From positions 13,543,666 to 13,607,665 of the forward strand of contig NC_088778.1 in assembly GCF_954871325.1 (NCBI RefSeq): a DNA stretch of 64,000 bases, written 5' to 3'. Positions 33,201-45,200 of the stretch are shown here, in pieces; the stretch's first letter is position 1, and every line of letters begins with the position of its first letter. Source of the stretch: Gordionus sp. m RMFG-2023. Lineage: Eukaryota > Nematomorpha > Gordioida > Chordodea > Parachordodidae. The translations under genes and the position numbers were made by a program. The notes below the pieces were generated by a model. It was given only the letters and a program-made list of their open reading frames with translations, was not told the origin of the DNA and did no database searches.

Positions 33201-36200
33201 TAGAGAAAAGACGGAATATATGGTGATAGGAGGAGATGAAAAGAGAGCATTGATATAAATGAATGGCAGATATTGGCAATTGAAAGCTGCAAATATTTGG
33301 AATCCACTATACAAACTAACGGCACAATAGAAAAAGAGATAAAGAGTAAAATTAATCAAGGGTGGTTAAAGTTGAGATCTTTATCTGGAGTGCTATTTGA
33401 CAAAAGAATTCCACACAAATTAAAGGGAAAAATTTACAGTTCCATAGTACAACCAACTCTTCTATATAGTTCGGAAACATGGCCAACCAAGGAATCAGAC
33501 GAGAGAAGTCTACAAACTATGAAGATGAGAATGTTGAGGATGATTGCTGGGATAACAAGAAAGGATAAAGTGCGCAGTACATGAATACTAAGTAGTTTAA
33601 AGGTAGTGCCCATTAACACTAAGTGAATGGTAAACAGACTTAGGTGGTATGGGCACACAATGAGGCCTATGAACTACTTAGGAAATAAGGTTGAGAATTT
33701 GGAAGTGATGGGCAAATGTAAAAGAGGAAGGCCAAAACTTCAATGGGGCCATAAAGTTAGAGCCAATATAAAGAAGTATAAATTAGATAAAAGAGATTGT
33801 ATAAATAACATAAAGTGGAGAGAGATGTTGAAGGAGATTACCACCAGAAAAGGTGAAACTAAAGAGAAAAAAAAATTATTTTATATATTACCTTATTTTT
33901 ATTATTTTATTTTTTAAACAGCATAAAAAAATTAACATGTAAAATATTTATGGAAAACATATTAAACATTTACAACATCATGGTTTTTTTTCTATTTTTA
34001 ATATTAAAAATCATTTTTCGTAGAATCGTTTTTTATATTAGTATCCATTTTATTTAAATTTAGATTTTTCCAAACCCTGAACCCAAACTGGGTTCAGTGA
34101 TTTTTCATTGAACCCAAACCAGAACCTTTTTTTTAGAAGGAGGGTTCACAGCCCTGTTTAAATCTGGCCTGGGAAAATTTTTTTTGGCATGACCTTAGTT
34201 TTTCTATTTTAAATCATTTTTTTTCAAATTTTCCAAGGAATATAATGTCATTATATGATCTTCAACTGGTTAATTGATATAATTTAATTATATATGTTTT
34301 TTTAGAAAACTTCAGGTTTTGTAAAAATAAATAGAAGTATTTGTATTTTTTTAAATCTGTTCCTGATATTTAACATAAAACCATTTATCAGACTGCTCAG
34401 GAGTGAGATAGGTTCTAGGGTTGGCATGCAAATGTTTGATAGAATTTTAAGCAGAGCTGCATCTATACTCAGTATTGGTCAGTATCGGTATCACACAATA
34501 CTTTAAATTTTAACCAATACTAGTGACCAATGCTCAAGAATGATAATTAACCTTCATAAATATAAAAGAATTAGCCAACATTTTGCTATGAATTTATAAA
34601 AAAAATCATGAAAATTTCTAAACTGATAAGAAAAATAAACTAGGTACTGTTAATCTTTATTTCTAGGTTGTGCTGATTCACTTTTTCGCTGATCCAATCC
34701 GATATTTTCCGATATTACTACAAAGCTGATCCAATAACCGGTACCGATTCCATATTAGTGTTAAATGATATATTCAGAAAAATATTACACAAGCCTGAAG
34801 ATTTTGCTAATAGATGACACAAAGGTTTGGACATCTATTAACGAAATCTCTAGGCATAGGCAATATTTCTGGCTAAAATATTAAGTTAGTCATTTTTAAA
34901 AATCGGCTCAAATTTAGCCGTTTATCCAATATTATTTGGTCCATAACATTATATAACAAATTAATAAATTTTATTCGCCATCTTGACCCAATATTAGAAT
35001 ATAGAATGCTTGATCTGATATTTAATAAATCGGTACGTCACCAGTTTTTATTGTAGGAAAACATGATTGTTTAAAAGTTATATTTTACAATACTAAAATA
35101 ATATATAATAAAAAAAAAGCTTAATTATGGTTTCAAGGTTTTGATGTCTTTCATTTTATCGATTTTATACTTAATATTTTGTCTCTTTGCGTCCAAATAT
35201 TATCTCCCGTTATCAAATATCATAATGCTTATTTATATAAAATAAGCTAAAGATTAAAGAAAATGGATATAAATAAATGGCCCAAATTTTTTTAAAAATT
35301 TTTTATTCGAAAATTGAAAATCTATTTTTATTTAATTTTCTCAACTCTAAACCCATTGTCACCCCAAGGGTGTCCTCACGACATAGTCAGTATAGGCTTA
35401 TCACTCTGGGAATTTTTAATTATTTCTATAGCTATATAATTTTTTTTTCTCTAGAATATCAATCTCCAAAAATCAATGTCACTTTTTCCAAATTTACTTA
35501 CTTTTGATTTAAATTTTTTCGATAATAAAATTTGTTCATTTAACCAGGCTATAAATGGGTGGGTGTAACAATTTATTACAAATCTAAATTTTAAAAAGGG
35601 GTCATTTTCGGAAACATCTTTCTAATCAAATGAGATCAAAATTTTATTTCGCTAGCTCTACTAGTTCGGGTTTGAGCGTTTAAGGTGCAAAAATGATACC
35701 TTGCTCAATTATGCACACAAAAATAAAAGTTACTCAAAAAATATGAGAGTAATCAAATTATAATTATTAAATTTTAAAATAAAATTTTATATAGAGAGGA
35801 TAATGTGATAAAGCCTTAATTTATAAATCATATGGAGGTTTACATGCCTAAGAGTAAAATCAATATATATGATATTTAAATCTTAGTAAAATAAGTAGGA
35901 TACAAATCAAAATGAACGTACCCAACATTCATGAATCAAATTAATGGCATTACTTAAATTTACCAATTTGTTTTCAGTTTAATTATTGTCCCCTTTTATT
36001 GTTTTTTTAAGGTTACACCTTGACTAAATAAATGCGCAGTTATTCAACTCCTTTGAAATCAAAAAAGAGGTTAAAAAAGTGTTAACTATCCAACGAAATT
36101 TGAAATACTTGAAATTAATATCACTGATAATTTTTTTTGAAATTTTTATACTTGAAGGGCTAGTTAATGACACTATAGGTTTTCATCATTTATTTTTTTT

Positions 36201-39200
36201 CCAAGTAATCTTTTTATTTGTATGTATCGCATTGCAAAATTGGGCTTCCATGGACGTTCATATTCTGGGAACTAATAGAGCTAACTCAATAAAAATAAAA
36301 CTAAAGCAATAAAATTTTGATTGCAATAATTATCATAACAAAGAGATTTTATACCATCTAAAAATATGTTGAATTGCCAAATAATATCTAAAATACCTAA
36401 CCATTGTAAAAAATTGAAAGATGTCGTCGAAACTATTCTGATTTCACATAACTATAACATGGTCATTTATATACTAGTCTAGATAGGACTATTTATTTAT
36501 TAATGGTGTACACACATAAGAATTACCTGTGCATGCGAAACACCACACGTGGCCTTAGGTGACTCCTATACTCAGTTAGTTTTAATTTTTTTTTAAATGG
36601 TGAAATCTAAATCTCGTGACTTGACTAGGGAATAGTAGTAAAATAAGTGTTCCGATGGAAATTAAACCAAAATAATTAACCTTAATTTGGCAACTAGAAA
36701 CTTGTTAATTTTCTTAATAATCTGAAAGATAAAAATAAATCTCACAGGTTGAGTAATCATCTAATTTGTCTATAGAAAAATAAATAGAGAGGATAATAAC
36801 TAATTATAAAAAATTTGAAATGAAAATACATCTCATATTTTTGTGTATGTTTGTTTTGCACTTATTACTAGTATTTTCGACCTTTATTTACAGGTCATTT
36901 GTTTTCTGACGTGCGATGATTGCATAAACTTTTGAGGCAATATTTATATTGGAAAAGCATTTAAAATTAATGTGCCTTATAAATATTTTTAATTACTTGC
37001 AAAGTTAGAAATTTTAAGCCCGGTACGAATTTTAAGAAATATCTATATTCTAGCATGTCTCGGATTTTGTTAAAAATTATTTTTGGTACGGCTTGTTTTT
37101 TTAAATTTTAAGCCCTGTCTGGATTTTTATTACAATTTTACGAGAAGGTCTGTGGATCTCTGAATAATATAAATTCTGATACCAAATAACCTAATATAAT
37201 ATGTTGGCCATAATGTGTAAATCTTATAAATTGAAAGTATATTTGCATTAGAAATTTTAATAAAATAACCAATATATTTTGGTGAAAATAGAGTATATTT
37301 AAATTTAAAAGGCACTCGGATCGGACAGTAATACGGCTATTTTAAAAATTGGGGTTGAGCATAGAAATAGGCTGGGCCCTTTTTGTATAACCGGCAGTCT
37401 TAATGGAAAACATATGGTTGATCATTCAAACATTCCTTGTTTCTCATATTATATATGATAAATTTTGAAAAATGAGTCGAGACCAAAAAAAGCCTAGGCC
37501 AGATGGAAAATAGAAATATTTACCGAACTGGACCAGAAAATGAGCGTTTCTCCCTAATTATACAAAAATACAGTAAATTTTGTTTACTTTGCAGTATACT
37601 TTATATATTTCGCCTCGGACTCGCGCTAACCGTGAATGCAGGGTTACTCCCTTATAATGTATCTAATAAAATTTTAAATTTTACCCTTATCCTCCCCTCC
37701 CCCCACCTCCTTCAAGTACAAACAATTATTTATTTGTAAAAGATATTATCAATATTAATTCATATTTTTAAAAAATATATATAAAATTTTGATTTTTCAT
37801 CACTGTTTACTAAACACAAACTCTTTCATCCTTAACTCATATTTTTTTAAAAAATCCGACAAAATATTACGTCTTAATAAAAAAAATTTAAATGTTAGAT
37901 CTTTTAAAAGGACTCTTCCAGAGGTCTTGATGGCATTCGCGCTATCTTCATACAAGACATTTTAAAACCCAACATTTCGTGTAGAGCCCTCTTACAGAAC
38001 CTTACCAGGTTACTAAATATAATTCTTAATGGGCCCCTCCCATCACCTATCATTCCTATTCTCTTTGGTGCCCGCCTTATAGCCCTCAAAAAAGGATGGA
38101 GGTATTCGCCCAATTACTGTTGGGTCGTTCTTCCGAAGGACCGTCTCTAAGATCATTGCTTCACGAATAAAGGAATCCCTTTCTTCATTCTTGTCGCCAC
38201 TTCAACTTGGGTTTGGTGTTCCTGGAGGTTCTGAAATTTACGCTCACCTTGCTCGTTTAACTATTGCTAACTGTATACCTGATGACATTGTCCTAAAACT
38301 GGATTTCAACAATGCATTTAATACAATAAAACGCCAACACTTCGTTCCTCTATTTTGCAAACAATACCCCGAAAACTCTATTACATCTTTTTTAAAATTC
38401 AATAATAATATAATCATATCTCAAGAGGGAATTCAGCAAGGTGACCCCTTAGGCCCAGCCCTCTTTTGCATCGGGATCCACAAGATAATCCAGGAAATTC
38501 AAGCTAAATCTAACCTTACCTTAGATTCCTGGTATTTTGATGACGGCATTGTCTCGGGCAACCTCTCCTCAATCATGTCCATTCCCCCAATCATTGAAAA
38601 TCTCTCTCATATAACAGGACTATCTCTTAACCTCCCTAAATGTGAGATTTGTTTCCTAAATCCACTTCTATCCCTTCAGACATGGCATATCACGTCAGCA
38701 ACATAAACGAGATGACTCACCTTGGATCACCCATAGGAGGTGAAAAAGCCATCGAAACTTTTTTAAACAAATCCCTTAACAATTTATCCAAATTAAATAC
38801 ATTATTTAATTACCTCCCAGCCCATCAATCTTTTTTTCTAATAAAAAATTATTTCAACATACCTAAAATCCTTTACGTCCTGAGATCCTCTCCTATCTTT
38901 AAATGCCGTGACTTGCTCGTTTCACATAAAACCCAAATTAAGTGTCTCCTTTAAAAAATATTAAACCTTAAATTTTCCAATTCATCTTGGCTTCAGGCCA
39001 CCCTTCCCAGCAAGTCTGGTGGTATTGGTATCCGATCCCCGATACAACTTTCCCTCTCAGCCTTTATCTCATCTCGTCTTGCTGCACATCTATTATCGAT
39101 AATGGATCCACTCCTTCAGACACTGACCTCTTACAGGCCTTCACCTTCTGGGACAGCAACTGCTCACCCACCCTTTGCCATCCGGCTTCCAGCATTCAGA

Positions 39201-42200
39201 AAGACTGGGATGCTCCTCTGATCGCCCGTTCCGTTGAATACCTTATTTCGAACAGGCCCTTTGAGGACAATCCCAATAATTTAGTATTATATGTAAGCAC
39301 AGGTTACAAATGGCTCGAAGCCATCCCCAGTTCCAATCTTGGTCTCCTCTTGACTGGAGAACAGCTACGCATTTCTATAGCCCTCCGCCTTGGCTGTAAC
39401 GCCGTTCCCTCCATTTGAATCGACTGCGGCCATCCTATCGAATCGAAAGCTTACCATCCGTTGCACTGCAAGTTCTCCCATGGACGACAACCGCGTCATA
39501 AATCTATTAACAACATCCTCTTAGCTGCTCTTAAAAAAGTTAATATTCCATCCACCCTTGAACCAGTGGGCCTCTCAAATAAAAACGCCATACGCCCCGA
39601 TGGCATATTTCTCATTCCCTAGACTAATGATCCCCCCTCCCCCCCCCTAGCTTGGGACTATACCTGTGTCGATTTTGTTGCCAAGTCCAACCTCTCATTT
39701 TCTGCCATCCAAAAGGCCGAAATCCTAAAAAAATGCTTGCCTCACTAATAGCGTGTTTATCCTAATCGTTACCAATACCCTAGGCATGTTCGGAAGTGAT
39801 GCTCTCAATTTCATCAAATAGGAAAAAAATGAGGCAGATCTCAGGGGACCCCAATGAAGGATTTTACCTTCGCCAGCAGATTTTCCTGGAAATCTGCCGG
39901 TCCAATTTTTTATGCATTCACTTTTCTCTAGGGTGATTTGTACCCTTTTTTTTAAAAAATTTTAAATTTTTTTAAACTCATTTCTCTTTTATACATACAT
40001 ATTTTTTAATTCATTTTTAATATATTATTAGTTTTTTTATATATATATTTTTAATTATAATTCGTAATTTGTTATTTAAATAAAGTATCTCATCTATTAA
40101 AAAAAAATTGAATATTTACTTTTATCTTTATTTATCCCTTTCTTTTATTTAATTCTATAAATTAAAACATTAAATTTGTTTGTTTTTCTATAAAATATCT
40201 AAGAGTTATAATATATTATTAATGAATGCTTTCTATTGATTTATTTTTTTAAATTGCCTGATAGGTTAGCAGTTTTATTTAATTAGTACAAAATATAAGA
40301 AGATACGGGTAAAACAAAATTAATTATAACATATAAATGAAAGCCATAATATTTATGGCATAATGAGAATAGGATGATGTTAATATAAATGTTTATCATA
40401 TTCTTTATAGGAAAGGAAAGGAAGGACGGACCGATGAAATGAATAAAAAAATAGAAGTAAAGATAAGGAAAGTAATGTATAATGAAATTTGAAGTTAGAT
40501 TTTACTGATTAAAATTGAAACTGTTATTTAATTATTGAATGAAGATGTTTTTTATTAAATAAATAATGCAAACCTTCAAAATAATAGTGACCTTATCTTG
40601 ACAAGGCTTTAGCCCCCTTCAAAATTTTACGGAATTTTTTCAAAAATTCAAATCTTGAAATTAAAATATACAATATATTGGTTTTCAAATATTTTTAGAT
40701 TTTGACCCATTGAGGTCCGCTTTATCTCAAATAGTTGCCATTATGTCGAACTCTAAAAATATGGCCAATCTCTACAGAGTATCTATAACAGCTCTTTTCA
40801 ATTAAAACGACCACCTGAAATATATCTTTTAATTGTGTTTACTAAATTATTTGCTATTATAATATTAGTTAAATAATACAAAACTTTACCTTTTCCTAAT
40901 TTTGTTCATTCTATTGGTCTCTAATGATTCGCGGAAAGCGTTGAAATTCTGCTAACACATTAATTAGCTATTGATTCTTACACAGAAGTGAAATTGATAA
41001 TAAAGATGGCTGCTGATGACCTAAACATTTCTTAAGCTAGAGTACAGGATACTATTAGAAGAGTAAGTAGCACACTTATACATTGCATAGTTACGAGAAA
41101 AATCGAGAAATTAAAAAGCTCAGGTTTTAGTTAAAATATATAAAAGATCTAGAAGTCTCGGGGTCTCAAATAAATGTAATTCGAATCTCCATAAGGTTGT
41201 CTCATAATTCACTTGTATTAGAAAGATTCATAAAAAGAGTTATCCATTTTATAAGATTATTTCGTCTATATTAAACATTTTAGATAAGGTCATAAAATTG
41301 CATTAAAAAAAAGACTTGATTGTTGGACAATCAAACATTTGTTGGATTTCTGTAAATTGGAATCAACTTCTATTTAACGATTACTGATTTGAGAGAGACA
41401 GTAATAATGTATTGAGAAAGAAGAATGAATGAATAAAACTGTTGGTAAATTACGAAGAATACAATAATATATTCAATCGCCATTAGCTAAAAAAATTATA
41501 AATAAATGTAATATTTAAAAAAATTTAGGACCGAACTTAAAATATAAAACCCGGGCCGGGCCGAAAATTATTTTTTAAAAAAATCCAGGCCGGGCCTTGC
41601 AAATAATACCTCTACAGTCTTTGATATAAATAAAGGGCTTCCCAAAATCTCACTAATTTCAAAAATCACGTATCACGAGAAATTGAAGATGGTTATTTTT
41701 TGATGAAGCAGCTGGTAATTTATAGGGTCTTAAAATTTTCAAAGTGCTAAATATTTATTTTATCGCATTACATTTTGAAGAATGATTGTAAAAATTTATT
41801 TTTTTAGTGGAATGGGGGGAGTGACTACATAAGCATTTTAAAAAAAATTTAAAAACAAAATTCAACCGTTTAAATGTCTACAAAAAGCTAATGTTAAGTC
41901 TTCAATTAAAATTTATAAGGAGGGAAAACTAAGCAAACCCCTCCCCTTAGTTTCTGGCTGCATCTACTTATTGTGGCGATTTGAAGATTTATATATTTTT
42001 TAAAGGATTGATTAATATAAAAATATAATACTTATATTTCTACAAATACACAAAATATATTTTTTCTCAATAAGAAGCAAGCACAATACTTTCAAAAATA
42101 CAAAGAAAAACGCCATTGTTTAAAAATCGATTGATATTATCATCGATGTGATATATCTTTAATTATTATTTTTAGACTTTTTAAAGTTCTAGTTAAATTT

Positions 42201-45200
42201 AATTTTTACATATACAGAGAAAATAGTGAATATATAGAATATTTTGATAAACCTTTTAAATAGGATTTTGGAAAACGGGGCCAACTTAACTTAAAGGGAT
42301 TAAGGACTCATCGATTATTTAGAGTAAGAAATATCTTTGTCATAATGAAAATTTTCACATAACTAGGATTGTGTGGTTGATTTAATATGTCGAAAGCGTC
42401 AATGGAATGGATGCTTAAATATATCCATTTTTTTTATATCTGACTTTTTTGTCAAATTTAATGGTTTTTAAATGATGATCCTATTAGAATATATATCTTA
42501 TTATCAAATTTGTATAGTTTTAATTTAATTTTCTTTTTTTCCCCTGTGTTGTTATAGACCGTGAATCTAAATTACAGCGACGTGCAGGACAGGGTAATGT
42601 TAACGGGCCGTCATATCGTGCGTGATGTAACTTGCAAAAATTGCGAAGCCAAAGTGGGCTGGATGTACGAGTTTGCTACGGAAGAGAATCAACGGTACAA
42701 GGAAGGCAAGGTCATATTAGAGAGAGCCCTCATAACGGAAAGTGAAGGTTTTGAAGAGACGCCCACCCCCGTCACCAGATCTCAAACCCATAATATTAAC
42801 AATCATAATAATAGTATCTACGTTAATTCTGGGTTCGTCAAAAGACATAACATAATATATTTCTTGATATAATGATTCGAAATTTAAGGGGATTAATTAT
42901 TAAACTTTTAAATTTAAGTGTTTTATATTGATTAAAAAATTGGGTTTTACCTCATTTCAACACAATTTTTCAACGATAAAACTTTAATTTATTTTATTTT
43001 CTAACAGCGACAATAACGAAAATACCGATAGTATTAGGGGTGCTATAGCGACTACAACAGAAAATTCTAGCAATAGCGGAAGTATTCGAAGAAATACTCA
43101 AGCTATTGTCGAGCCAATTCCTCCTCCCGTTATAACTACCGTTAGCGGATCTACTAGTACGGGTACCGGAGGTTTTAGCCTTTTTATAATATTTTGTTTT
43201 CATTAGATTTAAAAATATATTTTAAGCTTATTAGTATATCTACAACTGTAGAATAAAATCAGAGACCTGCAGGCTCGGGCTGGGCCTTATTTTAATTTTA
43301 AATATACCCGGGCCGGGCCCTATATTTTGAAGCTAAATATTTTAAATTGCCATTATTAGCTATAAAGATTAAAAATAATTATAATGTATTTTTTAAAAAT
43401 CCGGGCCGGGCCGTTCAAATGGTATCTCTGCAGGTCTCTGATTAATATAATTAATCGACAGTATTCAATATATTCACCTACAGATATTTTTTGTAAAAAA
43501 ATGAACCGGCTAAGAGTTGGATATTTAAAAAAAAACAACTGATCTGATCTAAAAAGATGAGACCGGTACCGGATCCTAGATTCGATATATTTATAGTTGA
43601 GAATTATTTATTATTCACATACATTTTAGATTAATATAAAATAGATATAAGTAACAAAAATGCCCATTTTGTTTTTAAATTTAAAATGGAAAAATTTATC
43701 TAACAAAAATTTATATTATCAAAACATTCGCTCAAATTAGGCCTGCTATAAATTAAGCGTCGGTGATAATCTATATCCATATACTACCAAACTTTATATA
43801 TATTCGTCCATTCGCAATTTTATATTTTATGCATGAATTTCGATTAAAATGATGATACACAATTTAAACAATATATATTTTTAAATATAGTATAATATAT
43901 TTGAGAATTCAAAAATATAATATAAAATCGCTTCATAAATTACTTGAATTTTCATTTATCACTCGTAAATAATCGTTCATTCGAATTTTATTTGGTTACA
44001 TCCCCATTCGCTTTTATAACGGTTTACTATTGTCATTAAATTATGAGATCCCTGCATGATTCCCGTGTAATAGCATTTCAATTAGATTCATCCCAGTAGT
44101 TATGATCCCATAATTTTATCTTCATATCATTTTTTTAAAATAATTAAATTGTTCCTTACATTAAAAAAAAATTCTTATTAAAAAGATACTATTTCCATTC
44201 ATATTCATTATAAAATACGTAACTGGTAAATGCAGGCAGGCTATATATTGGTGGTCCGGTTTCAGCTCTTTTCCGACCTTCCCCACTTTTGACCACTCTT
44301 GGGCGCACTGGTATGCTGATACCTCGTGAGATATTCAATTATTATGGTATTTCTCCCTTTTATGACGATTTCGACGAGTCCACAACCAATAGAAGCGTAT
44401 CATCTACCAATCTAACGGTCAATATAAGCGATTCTAATCGAATTATTACTGGGTCCGGGTCGAATAATTTTAATATCACAGGTAGAGAAAGGGATATTTC
44501 TAGCAATAACAATACATCTTCGAGCAGACGGGGCATCGCAACACCCTTGGTTATTCAGAATCCTAGACGATGTAACCCTATCAACCAACAGAATCGATAC
44601 ATTAGGGTAATAATTCTATATTATATAAGATAGGGTCTAATATCGCAAATTAATTAAAATATTTTAAACTGATGATTCTTATTTTCCTTTTATTAGTTTT
44701 CAAAATTGTATTTTTTATTTGTACCTCATTTTACTATATTTTGGTTTGCGTATAATTTTTAATATTTGCCAAATTTTATTATTATATAAATTTTAATATA
44801 TGTTGCGTTATTCCTGAAACTATTTAATATTAATAAAGTTATTAAAATTTAATTTTTTGATTTTATATTATTTACTCAGGATTTAAATATTCATAAATGG
44901 GAAAATATTGATAATATGATATTAAATTCATTTTTATCTCAATGCTAATTTAATAATTGTTTATACTTATTTTATTGGAGAACAGATGTGATGTAAGGAT
45001 TGCATGTTTCATTAATAATTTTGCCTCAGGTTCCACTAGGGCATATTTCTTTTAAATTATTTTTATTTTATTATTAAATTTGATTTAAACCAAATAAATC
45101 TTTTTTTTTTTTTTTTAAAAATCACGATTTTTGCCGACCTAAAGGAATATTTTCAAGTTTCATAATGCCATTTTCGTCACTTTGGATTAGATTCCTTAGC

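Larger units (their letters stand above)
30649..34156. mobile_element. CAGGG-ended non-autonomous element split by a LINE
   Basis: Left end CAGGGCTGTTAATCCAGACC (30649) and right end GGTTCACAGCCCTG (34156) are inverted. Matching GAACC/GGGTTC-rich arms lie at 30660-30730 and 34075-34150. The RTE LINE sits between them, so it inserted into this element. No clear 8-bp duplication: the flanks GTATTTCC and TTTAAATC do not match. Confidence 0.6.

Noticed and set aside
35277-36312. Two open stretches of 76 and 77 codons
   Set aside because: Phe/Ile/Leu-rich translations typical of chance frames in AT-rich DNA; no splice context, within the YPEL5 intron.
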